Assembly (NCBI GenBank): GCA_964242215.1
Contig: CAXTCJ010000037.1
Coordinates: 1-40,621 of the forward strand
Origin: LMUY01 sp964242215
GTDB lineage: Bacteria; Pseudomonadota; Alphaproteobacteria; Acetobacterales; Acetobacteraceae
Reading direction: 5' to 3'
Length of the DNA: 40,621 nt
How positions within the stretch are numbered: the stretch's first letter is position 1; every line of letters starts with the position of its first letter. Of the stretch, positions 8,778 to 18,074 are shown piece by piece. Below the pieces are notes generated by a model, which did not search any database, was not told the origin of the DNA, and saw only the letters and a program-made list of their open reading frames with translations. Made by a program: the position numbers and the translations under genes.

Positions 8778-10124
8778 TCAAGGTCGTGAGGAAGCTGCCG
8801 GTCGGTGCAGGCCGAAATGGTCTCGCAACGTGAGCCCGGCATAGTCCGTGCGGAACAGCCCGCGGCGGCGCAATTCGGGCAAAACTAACGTGCAGAACAC
8901 GTCGAAATCACCGGGCAGGGTCGGCGGCAGAAGGTTGAAGCCATCGCAGGCGGCGGAGGTGAACCATTCCTCCATGTGATCGGCGATCTGCGCCGGCGTT
9001 CCGGCAAAGGTATCGTGGCCGCGGCCGAAGGCGATGCGGTGGATCAGTTCACGGATGGTGAGGTGGTCGCGCCGGGCCATGTCGAGGAACACCTGGTAGC
9101 GGCTCTTGCCGCCGTTGATGCTCTCGATCGGCGGCACCTCGGGCAACGGGCCATCGATGTCGTGGCTGAACAGGTCGACGCCGAGATTGTTAGAGAGTTG
9201 GTGCAGGCTATACTCAGGAATGATGTGCTCGTTCTGCGCCGCCTGCTTCGCTTTGGCCTCCTCCTCCGTGCGGCCGACGATCGGCGCAAGTCCCGGCAGG
9301 ATGCAGAGCTGGTCCGGCGTGCGGCCGTAGCGGCGCATGCGGGTCTTCACGTCGGCGTAGAATGCCTGGGCGTCGGCAAGATTGTTCTGCGCGGTATAGA
9401 TGGCTTCGGCAAAGCGGCCGGCGAACTCCCGCCCATCCTCGGATGACCCGGCCTGCACCAGCACTGGATAGCCCTGCGGCGGCCCGGGGAAGTCCAGCGG
9501 GCCGCGCACCTTGAAGTGCTCGCCGTCATGATCGATGCGGTGAATGCGACGACGATCCACGAACCGACCGCGGTCACGATCGGCGATGAAGGCCGTATCC
9601 TCCCAGCTGTCCCACAGCTTCATCGTGACTTCCAGGAACTCGGTCGCTCGGGCGTAGCGCTTGCTGTGCTCCAGGTGAGCATCGTGGCCGAAATTATGCG
9701 CGGCCATCTCGTTGCCCGAGGTGACGATGTTCCAGCCCGCGCGCCCGCGGCTTACCCGGTCAAGCGAGGCGAAGCGGCGGGCGATGTCGTAGGGCTCGCC
9801 ATAGGTGGTGGAGGCGGTGCCGATCACGCCGATCCGCTCGGTGACCGCGGCGATTGCGGCCAGCAGGGTCAGTGGCTCGAAGAAGTTGTTGAACGGCCCA
9901 AATTCGATGTTCGGGTTGATGGCCAGTGCATCGGCAATGAAGATCGCATCGAACTTCGCCGCCTCCGCGGCCTGCGCCAAACGCTGATAGTAGCCGATGT
10001 CGAGCATGTCGGCCGGGTTCGTTGCCGGGCTGCGCCAGGCGGCCTCGTGGTGACCAATGCCCTGGATGAATAGGTTCAGGTGCATCTGTCGGGGTTCGTT
10101 GGCCAAGGAAGGCTCTCCGTTCAT
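8778..10124 (-). CDS. NtaA/SnaA/DszA-family FMNH2-dependent monooxygenase (first copy)
   Basis: Luciferase-like flavin monooxygenase of the nitrilotriacetate/pristinamycin/dibenzothiophene-sulfone monooxygenase group, 448 residues. Family hallmarks: HLNLFIQGIGHHEAAWR near the N-terminus, FFEPLTLLAAIAAVTERIG, TASTTYGEPYDIARRFASLD, RAGWNIVTS, PQGYPVLVQAGSSEDGREFA, and the C-terminal GFNLLPPTLPGDFDVF ... LPELRRRGLFRTDY. Such enzymes need reduced FMN from a separate reductase; none is in the window. The start at 10124 overlaps the upstream binding-protein stop as ATGA, so the pair is translationally coupled. Members oxidise C-N bonds of aminopolycarboxylates or C-S bonds. The substrate here is probably what the coupled binding protein captures, but its identity is unknown. 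Confidence 0.92.
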   Translation of the reverse strand: MNGEPSLANEPRQMHLNLFIQGIGHHEAAWRSPATNPADMLDIGYYQRLAQAAEAAKFDAIFIADALAINPNIEFGPFNNFFEPLTLLAAIAAVTERIGVIGTASTTYGEPYDIARRFASLDRVSRGRAGWNIVTSGNEMAAHNFGHDAHLEHSKRYARATEFLEVTMKLWDSWEDTAFIADRDRGRFVDRRRIHRIDHDGEHFKVRGPLDFPGPPQGYPVLVQAGSSEDGREFAGRFAEAIYTAQNNLADAQAFYADVKTRMRRYGRTPDQLCILPGLAPIVGRTEEEAKAKQAAQNEHIIPEYSLHQLSNNLGVDLFSHDIDGPLPEVPPIESINGGKSRYQVFLDMARRDHLTIRELIHRIAFGRGHDTFAGTPAQIADHMEEWFTSAACDGFNLLPPTLPGDFDVFCTLVLPELRRRGLFRTDYAGLTLRDHFGLHRPAASSRP

Positions 10125-11719
10125 GAGGTCTTCGACACACCCCAGAACACTGGAACGGGTGCGGTGATCACGCCGCGAACATTGCTGCGCCAGGCCTGCT
10201 TGGATAGGAACTGTCCCGTCGGCACGAACACGACATCGTCCAGCGCGGCGACGTTGATGCGGTCGGCGATCGCCTTCTCGGCGTCGAGCGTGGTGGAGGC
10301 ATACCACTCGGCGATGCCGGCCTCGACCGCCGGGCTGGTGGGCCATCCGAACCAGGCCTTCTCGCCATTGGCGCGCAGGCCCAGATAGGCGGCGGGATTG
10401 ATGCAGTCGGTCCCGGCATGGCTCACCCCGAAGGTATGCCAGCCCCCCTGCTCCACTGACGCCCGCTTATTGACTCGGCGGTTTTGTAACGTCGCGGAAT
10501 CGATCGCAAGGTAGTCGACCGTCAGGCCAATGCGGCGGAACATGTCGGCGGCCACATCACCCACGGCCTTGGCAGCGAAGCTATCCTGCGCCACCATCAT
10601 TGCAATCTTCTCACCCTTGTAGCCGCTGGCCGCGAGCATCGCGCGGGCCTTGGCGACATCGCCCCCGGCTTTCAGGATCTCTCCACCTGCCTCGGTATAA
10701 AGCGGCGTCTTGGGCGTGAAGAACCCATTCATCGGCTGACGCAGCGTCGCGTCGTCTCCCACCAGGGCGCGCAGGTAGTCGTCCTGGTTCACCGCCGTCA
10801 GGATGGCCCTGCGCACCGCGACATTGTCGAACGGCGGCTCCAAATGGTTCAACCGGATGCCGGATACGGCGCCCAGATCGTTGGAAATGCCGGTCTGCAC
10901 GCCTTGGCTGCGCTCCAGCGAGGGCAGCAGGTCTGGCAACGGCGCCTCTACCCAATCGACTTCGCCGGTCTGCAACGCGGCGGCGGCGGTGGCGCCGTCG
11001 GGGATGATGATCCACTCGATGCGGTCGAACAGCATACGCTTGCCGCCCGCCATCCACGAGGCCGGCTCCGCCCGCGGCACATAATCCTCGAAGCGTTCGA
11101 ACACGGCCTTGGATCCGGCGGTCCACTCCGCGGTCACAAAACGCATTGGACCGCTGCCGATATATTCGGTGATCACCTTGAACGGGTCGGTATTGGCAAT
11201 CCGTTCCGGCATGATGAAGGTGCAGGGCGTGTTCGACTTCGCGAGCGCGTAGAGCATCTTCGGAAACGGCTGCTTCAGCGACCAGCGGAAGCTTCGGTCG
11301 TCCACCACCACCAGGTCCTGTTGCACCGCGACGATGTTCTGGCCCATCACGTCGCGGGCGGCCCAGCGGCGCAGGCTGGCAACGACATCGCGCGCCAGCA
11401 CGGGAGAGCCGTCGTGAAACCTTTGGCCAGGGCGCAGGCGGAACGTCCACACCAAACCGTCGGCTGACACCTCCTCCGACTCCACCATCTGCCGCTGTGG
11501 CGCGAGCTTGTCGTCCACGCCGTATAGCGTATCCCACACCAGCAATCCCGCGTTGCGCACGGAATAGGACGTGCCCCAAATCGGGTCCATGTTGACCAGA
11601 TCGGTCTGCGGCACGAAGCGCAAAATGGTGCGCGGCGTGGCGGCTTGGCTGCGGCGGCTCAGGAACGGGGCACCGAGCAGGGCTGCGCCGGTTGCGGCAA
11701 GAAGGCGACGACGGTCCAT
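10121..11719 (-). CDS. Peptide/nickel-type ABC transporter substrate-binding protein (SBP_bac_5), canonical order
   Basis: Periplasmic solute receptor of 532 residues. It begins with a TAT-like signal (MDRRRLLAATGAALLG) and has the usual cluster C order: TDLVNMDPIWGTSYS, TFRLRPGQRFHDGSPVLARDVV, IGSGPMRFV, AVRRAILTAVNQDDYL, AKARAMLAASGY, then the second lobe with VAADMFRRIGLTVDYL and a terminal APVPVFW. The start at ATG 11719 fits the signal; an upstream in-frame extension to 11902 would put over 60 unlikely residues first. No permease or ATPase genes adjoin; the nearest are DppBCDF at 26991-30897. It lies downstream of a LysR gene on the same strand and is coupled to a monooxygenase by an ATGA overlap. 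Confidence 0.9.
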   Translation of the reverse strand: MDRRRLLAATGAALLGAPFLSRRSQAATPRTILRFVPQTDLVNMDPIWGTSYSVRNAGLLVWDTLYGVDDKLAPQRQMVESEEVSADGLVWTFRLRPGQRFHDGSPVLARDVVASLRRWAARDVMGQNIVAVQQDLVVVDDRSFRWSLKQPFPKMLYALAKSNTPCTFIMPERIANTDPFKVITEYIGSGPMRFVTAEWTAGSKAVFERFEDYVPRAEPASWMAGGKRMLFDRIEWIIIPDGATAAAALQTGEVDWVEAPLPDLLPSLERSQGVQTGISNDLGAVSGIRLNHLEPPFDNVAVRRAILTAVNQDDYLRALVGDDATLRQPMNGFFTPKTPLYTEAGGEILKAGGDVAKARAMLAASGYKGEKIAMMVAQDSFAAKAVGDVAADMFRRIGLTVDYLAIDSATLQNRRVNKRASVEQGGWHTFGVSHAGTDCINPAAYLGLRANGEKAWFGWPTSPAVEAGIAEWYASTTLDAEKAIADRINVAALDDVVFVPTGQFLSKQAWRSNVRGVITAPVPVFWGVSKTS

Positions 11720-11859
11720 TCGCGTGATCCCTGATGTTGCGACAAGTGCGTCCCACCCCGATCCGGCTCTGTGGCCCGTTTCGCGACAGCAACCTCGGTC
11801 TTTCCTCGATACCTCCGCAACCGAGTTATCCTGCCGGTCAGGCTGACATTTCCTATGGC

Positions 11860-12768
11860 TCAACCCCCTTTCGGTCCCGCTATGACTTCGGCGAGCAGCC
11901 ACTGACGGAAGGCCTTGATCTCTGGATCGTCGGCCCGGCCGGGGGCATAGGCGAGATAGTAGCCGGTGCCGCGGACCAGGGGCGGCAACCCGGCCAACAC
12001 CAGCAGCCGCCCGGTCTCGAGATGGTCACCGATCAGCGCCAAATCCGCCAGCGCGATGCCCAGCCCGTGCAGCGCCGCCTGGGCCGGCAGCAGCGAGGAG
12101 CCGAACGCCATCGTGCGACGCGGCCGCATCCCGCGAAGCCCGGCATGGCTGAACCAATCGGCCCAGTCATCCGGCGCGGTCTGCGAGACGATCAGCGTCT
12201 CCGCCAGAAGCGACGGCGGTTCCGCGCCGTGCAACCCACGCGCGGTCACATAGCGGGGGCTGCACACCGGCTGCAGTTGGTCGCCGAACAGGAAGTGGGA
12301 GATGACGCCGGGCCAGGGACCACGGCCATGCACGATCGCCGCATCGGTGTCACCGCCGCGCAAGTCGGGCGTTTCGATATGACTGGACAGTTCCAGTTCC
12401 AGCTCGGGCCGGTCCCGATGCAGGCGGCCGAGCCGGGCGAGCATCCACCCGATCGCCAGACTGGTCTGCACGTTGACCCGCAAGCGCGACCGAGGTGCCG
12501 GCGCCAGCACGGCGCGGGTACCTGCCTCGAGACGATCGAAGGTTTCGCTCACGACCGCGAGCAAGTCATGGCCGCGTGGGGTCAGCACGAGGGACCGCGG
12601 GCGACGTTCGAACAGCGTGGCCCCGCTGCGCTCCTCGAGCAGGCGCACGTGACGGGACACGGCGCCGGCCGTCACGCTTAGTTCGTCCGCAGCTGCACTG
12701 AAGCCGCCGAGCCGGGCCGCTGCTTCGAAAGCACGCAACGCGTTCAAGCTCGGAAGTTGTCGACCCAT
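11860..12768 (-). CDS. LysR-family transcriptional regulator (GcvA-like)
   Basis: 302 residues. The winged HTH (about 5-65) reads LPSLNALRAFEAAARLGGFS ... SVTAGAVSRHVRLLEERSG, the form seen in GcvA-type regulators, followed by the effector-binding domain (about 92-295). It is divergent from the bicupin gene at 12883 (114-bp gap) and 140 bp upstream of the binding-protein/monooxygenase pair on its own strand. It could control either or both. The effector is unknown. Confidence 0.92.
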   Translation of the reverse strand: MGRQLPSLNALRAFEAAARLGGFSAAADELSVTAGAVSRHVRLLEERSGATLFERRPRSLVLTPRGHDLLAVVSETFDRLEAGTRAVLAPAPRSRLRVNVQTSLAIGWMLARLGRLHRDRPELELELSSHIETPDLRGGDTDAAIVHGRGPWPGVISHFLFGDQLQPVCSPRYVTARGLHGAEPPSLLAETLIVSQTAPDDWADWFSHAGLRGMRPRRTMAFGSSLLPAQAALHGLGIALADLALIGDHLETGRLLVLAGLPPLVRGTGYYLAYAPGRADDPEIKAFRQWLLAEVIAGPKGG

Positions 12769-12780
12769 GACCCAGCAAAG

Positions 12781-12821
12781 CTAAGGCTAAGCCGTAGCAC
12801 AAGTGGTTTGCCCTACCTTAG
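12781..12821. promoter_or_regulatory. Candidate LysR operator: inverted repeat CTAAGG ... CCTTAG
   Basis: CTAAGG at 12781-12786 and CCTTAG at 12816-12821 form an inverted repeat in the gap between the divergent LysR and bicupin genes. Position fits LysR autoregulation and activation of the bicupin. The arms are only 6 bp and 29 bp apart, so chance is possible. The bicupin itself has a good Shine-Dalgarno sequence, AGGGAG at 12868-12873. Confidence 0.3.
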
Positions 12822-12882
12822 GCAGTTGTGGTGCATGAAACGGGTCCTGGACGCTGCCTGATCCTCAAGGGAGAACTGCCTC

Positions 12883-13677
12883 ATGTCCCGCCCCAACCCG
12901 CCACCCGGCATCTTCGGCCACAACCGCACGATGGTGACGCCGCACTATGCGGTTATGCCGCCCGAGGGCATCCTCGAGAGCCGCTTACCCGGCTGGCACG
13001 ACACGCTTGTGCGGTTCCATACGTCACCCAGCATGGGGGCACGCTTTGCCCAGGCTTTGCTGGAAGTCTCCGCCGGTGGCGGCACCTCCGCGCCGGTGCG
13101 GGACGGCCTGGAACACTTCCTCTTTGTGGTGGCAGGCAGCCTCGCCGTGGCCTGTGGCGGACGGGAGGAGGCGCTGACCAACGGCGGCTACGTCTACTGC
13201 CCTACGGGCGAAATCCTGTCCGTACGGGCAGTTGAAGGTCCTGCCAAGGCGATCTGGATCAAGCGTCCTTACCGATCCGCAGCGGGCCATCCCACCCCGT
13301 CGGCTCTGTTCGGCCATCGGGACACGGTGGAACGACGATTGAAGCATACCGACGGGCGGGCATGGCAGCATCTGCTGCCGGACGAGGATCTTGGCTTCGA
13401 CATGGCGGTGAACATCCTGAGCTTCGCGCCGGGCACCCATTTCCCCTTTGTCGAAACCCACATCATGGAACACGGGTTGTACATGCTGCAGGGTCAGGGC
13501 CTGTATCTGCTCGGCCGCGAGTGGCACGAGTGCTGGACCGGGGATTTCGTCTGGATGGGATCCTATGTGCCGCAGCAGTTCTACTGCACGGGGTGGGAGG
13601 AGGCGGCCTACTTGCTCTACAAGGACATCAACCGCGACGTGCAGTTCGACCCGGTGCCGAGCTACCCTCGCCCTTGA
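12883..13677 (+). CDS. Bicupin, (S)-ureidoglycine aminohydrolase-like (AllE/UGlyAH family)
   Basis: 264-residue double cupin. The known family reaction converts (S)-ureidoglycine to (S)-ureidoglycolate plus ammonia in purine/allantoin breakdown. The second cupin carries the Mn-binding pattern: FVETHIMEHGLYMLQGQGLYLL (Glu, His, His) and further on SYVPQQFYCTG with the Gln/Phe of the pocket. The first cupin (about 60-125) includes LEHFLFVVAGSLAVACGG. The N-terminus, GIFGHNRTMVTPHYAVMPPEG, is typical of the family. No allantoinase, allantoate amidohydrolase or ureidoglycolate gene is present here, so purine degradation is not proven. A related ureido or amino-acid aminal substrate is possible. 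Probably controlled by the divergent LysR. Confidence 0.85.
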   Translation: MSRPNPPPGIFGHNRTMVTPHYAVMPPEGILESRLPGWHDTLVRFHTSPSMGARFAQALLEVSAGGGTSAPVRDGLEHFLFVVAGSLAVACGGREEALTNGGYVYCPTGEILSVRAVEGPAKAIWIKRPYRSAAGHPTPSALFGHRDTVERRLKHTDGRAWQHLLPDEDLGFDMAVNILSFAPGTHFPFVETHIMEHGLYMLQGQGLYLLGREWHECWTGDFVWMGSYVPQQFYCTGWEEAAYLLYKDINRDVQFDPVPSYPRP

Positions 13678-13711
13678 TGCCGAAACCGACCTCCTGATTT
13701 TGTCGGTCACG

Positions 13712-13741
13712 ATGGGTGGTCGATGGGCCGGCCCACCCCAT
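13712..13741 (+). terminator. Candidate stem-loop after the bicupin gene
   Basis: ATGGGTGG (13712-13719) can pair with CCACCCCAT (13733-13741, one bulged C), and the centre holds a perfect 12-bp palindrome TGGGCCGGCCCA (13724-13735). There is no T-run, so it may be a weak or factor-assisted terminator before oxyR. Confidence 0.35.
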
Positions 13742-13806
13742 AACGGACCAACAGACGTCACTAGCCCATAGCTTGCCATGCCCGAACCCGGAGGCTTGAA
13801 GCGCAG

Positions 13807-14703
13807 ATGACCCTGCAGGATCTCCGGTATGTGGTTGCTCTTGCCGATCACGGCCATTTCGGACGCGCGGCCGCCGCGTGCAACATTAGCCAGTCGACAC
13901 TCAGCACGCAGATCAAGAAGCTCGAGGCGCAACTCGGGGTAAGATTGTTCGAGCGGACGACCCAGTCGGTCAGTGTGACGGACGTTGGGGCGGATATAGC
14001 AGGGCGTGCCCGCAGGGTGCTGGCCGACGTCGAAGCGATCGGCAGCGTCGGCCGGGATATGTCTGGACCTCTGACCGGCAGGTTCAAGCTCGGCGTGATT
14101 CCAACCCTCGGCCCCTATCTGCTGCCATGGCTCGTGCCGGCGCTCAGGGTTCGCTATCCCGAGTTGCGGCTGACGGTGCGGGAGGATCTGACCGAGCCCC
14201 TTCTGGACCGCCTGAGCTCGCATCGTCTCGACGCTGTGCTGGTCGCACTACCGATCCGCGAGAACGGCTTAGAGACCCTGCCGATGTTCGACGAACCGTT
14301 CCGCTTCGCCGAGCCCAGGCGCCGTCGCCCGGCTGCGCGCGGCATCATGACGGAGGCCGATCTGCGCGGACAGCGTCTGCTGCTGTTGACGGAGGGCCAT
14401 TGCCTGCGTGACCAGGCGCTGGCGATGTGCGGTGCTACCGACACGGATGTGGACGGCGATTTCCGGGCGACCAGCCTCGAGACGATCGTGCAGATGGTGG
14501 CCACGGGCCTGGGAAGCACGCTGCTGCCGGCGATGGCATGTGGCGGCGAGAATGCACGCGGTATCACGACTCGGCCGCTGGCACCCGGCGTCGGGCGGCG
14601 CATCGGCCTGGCATGGCGCCGGGGCTGTTCCCGAGTCGATGACATTCACCTGCTTGCCGACGTCCTGCGTAATCACCTGCCATCAAGCGTTCAGCCGGTC
14701 TAA
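13807..14703 (+). CDS. oxyR: OxyR-type hydrogen-peroxide-responsive LysR regulator
   Basis: 298 residues: winged HTH (LRYVVALADHGHFGRAAAAC ... SQSTLSTQIKKLEAQLG) and regulatory domain. The peroxide-sensing pair falls exactly at the E. coli positions: Cys199 in GHCLRDQ and Cys208 in ALAMCG. This should form the activating disulfide. It lies 171 bp upstream of katG on the same strand, the classical target. The segment around residues 166-178 (EPFRFAEPRRRRPAARG) is unusually Arg-rich where relatives have a hydrophobic stretch ending in GHPLA. The frame is intact, so this looks like divergence or a sequencing matter. GGAGG at 13790-13794 is a plausible ribosome-binding site. Confidence 0.92.
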   Translation: MTLQDLRYVVALADHGHFGRAAAACNISQSTLSTQIKKLEAQLGVRLFERTTQSVSVTDVGADIAGRARRVLADVEAIGSVGRDMSGPLTGRFKLGVIPTLGPYLLPWLVPALRVRYPELRLTVREDLTEPLLDRLSSHRLDAVLVALPIRENGLETLPMFDEPFRFAEPRRRRPAARGIMTEADLRGQRLLLLTEGHCLRDQALAMCGATDTDVDGDFRATSLETIVQMVATGLGSTLLPAMACGGENARGITTRPLAPGVGRRIGLAWRRGCSRVDDIHLLADVLRNHLPSSVQPV

Positions 14704-14874
14704 CCGGTTCTGCTTCATCGCTTCTGTCAATGGATCGATCGTCAACAATCAATTTCCCCACAGTCCGGCCAATCGCTAGAACTTGCATCGTTCAACCACG
14801 TGCATCGGTCCGTAAGCGCCGTCCGGAAACGAGACGCGCAGGACGGCCGGGGCACGACACCGAGGAGAGACACC

Positions 14875-17082
<2,208 letters not shown>

Positions 17083-17112
17083 TTCAACTTCGTAGGCGTT
17101 TCTAGCGGGCGT

Positions 17113-17143
17113 AGGGTGCAATCCGCTTGGAGGATTGCACCTT
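17113..17143 (+). terminator. Perfect 10-bp stem-loop downstream of katG
   Basis: GGTGCAATCC (17115-17124), a 7-nt loop, then GGATTGCACC (17132-17141); flanking A-T and G-T pairs extend the stem to 17113-17143. It lies between convergent katG and the phosphoribosyltransferase. It begins GTAGGGTG like the two palindromes at 22335 and 25185, so it may be a diverged member of that family. No T-run follows. Confidence 0.6.
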
Positions 17144-17171
17144 CACGTCGCGATGATCGGTGCGTTTGTCT

Positions 17172-17197
17172 GATGCAATGCCAAAGCGCATTGCGTC
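17172..17197. terminator. Second imperfect stem-loop in the katG/PRTase gap
   Basis: GATGCAATG (17172-17180) pairs with CATTGCGTC (17189-17197), 8 of 9 Watson-Crick, across an 8-nt loop. It may serve the convergent minus-strand gene as a terminator. Without a T-run the call is tentative. Confidence 0.3.
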
Positions 17198-17284
17198 CTA
17201 CAAGGTGATACGAGGGTCAGTGCTTGAGGCCGCTGGTATGAACGTCCGAGATGCGCGTAGTTCGGCCACAGTCTTTCTTCATCG

Positions 17285-17929
17285 CTACGCTGTTTCCTCC
17301 AGCCAGCCACCGGATGCACGGCGGAAGCGTGGGGTAGCGAAGGCGGCGCGCATTGGGATGGCCGCCGGCCAGCCCGCACGCCATTGATCTGTCTGGGCCA
17401 TCGCGACGCACGCCGCCACTGGCTGGATACCGGCCGCAGCCAGCAGTGCCAGCCCTGCGAGGGCCGACGTGCCAGTGCAGATCACGTCGTCCACCAGCAA
17501 CACGCGTTTGCCCGTAAGGCGGTCCAGCAGCCGAGGGTCAAGCCACATGCGCCGCCCAGCCTGCGGCGAGGTCACGGAGCTGGTCGGCACGGAGAGAGCT
17601 TCATCGTACCAAAGCTTGCGCGTGGTCCCGGGTGCCACCCAATTGGAGTGTCCTAGGGCGCGGGCGACGCCTTGGCCCATCGTGTGACCGAGGGTCGGCA
17701 ACCCGATCACGACATCCACTCTGTCGGCAGCCACGGCGTCCGCCATCCAGCCGCACAGCCGGTCCACTACGGCGAACGATGCCTGATTGGCGATCAATCC
17801 CGCGACGGCGTGGCTGCCCAGGTCACGCAGCGGCAGCACCAGGGTGGTGCCGTCCGGCATGGCTGCGTCGTAGCGGTCGGTCCAGACCGCTTGCCGCGGG
17901 CGAGGTGAGACGAACTCCTGCCAAAACAT
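17285..17929 (-). CDS. Phosphoribosyltransferase family protein (type I PRTase)
   Basis: 214 residues with the PRPP-binding signature RVLLVDDVICTGTSALAG (about 141-158) in a Rossmann-like PRTase fold; DVVIGLPTLGHTMGQGVARAL lies upstream. It resembles adenine phosphoribosyltransferase-like proteins of Alphaproteobacteria, but the base-specific hood is not recognisable, so the substrate is open. ATG at 17929. Divergent from the molybdenum hydroxylase operon by 145 bp. A role in purine salvage beside a xanthine-dehydrogenase-like operon is possible but unproven. Confidence 0.82.
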   Translation of the reverse strand: MFWQEFVSPRPRQAVWTDRYDAAMPDGTTLVLPLRDLGSHAVAGLIANQASFAVVDRLCGWMADAVAADRVDVVIGLPTLGHTMGQGVARALGHSNWVAPGTTRKLWYDEALSVPTSSVTSPQAGRRMWLDPRLLDRLTGKRVLLVDDVICTGTSALAGLALLAAAGIQPVAACVAMAQTDQWRAGWPAAIPMRAAFATPRFRRASGGWLEETA

Positions 17930-18022
17930 CGCGCACGCAGCCCTGATTTGTGCTCGGGAGCGTTGTTACCCGCGTTGCCGTGATCCGCAACACCCGGCAT
18001 CGCCCGTGGGTCGCCGCTGATC

Positions 18023-18037
18023 TGGCATGGATCGTGC
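18023..18037 (+). promoter_or_regulatory. Candidate sigma-54 (-24/-12) promoter of the Mo-hydroxylase operon
   Basis: TGGCATGGATCGTGC has GG and GC with the exact 10-bp spacing of a -24/-12 element and matches most conserved positions of TGGCACG-N4-TTGC. It ends 37 bp before the predicted TTG start at 18075. No enhancer-binding protein gene is in the window, and the match has two mismatches. Confidence 0.3.
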
Positions 18038-18074
18038 CTGGCCCTGACCGGGTTGGCGTGGGGAGGGATCGTAC

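Noticed and set aside
13024..14223. Minus-strand open frame across the bicupin and oxyR
   Set aside because: Antisense to two well-supported genes; no recognisable domain.
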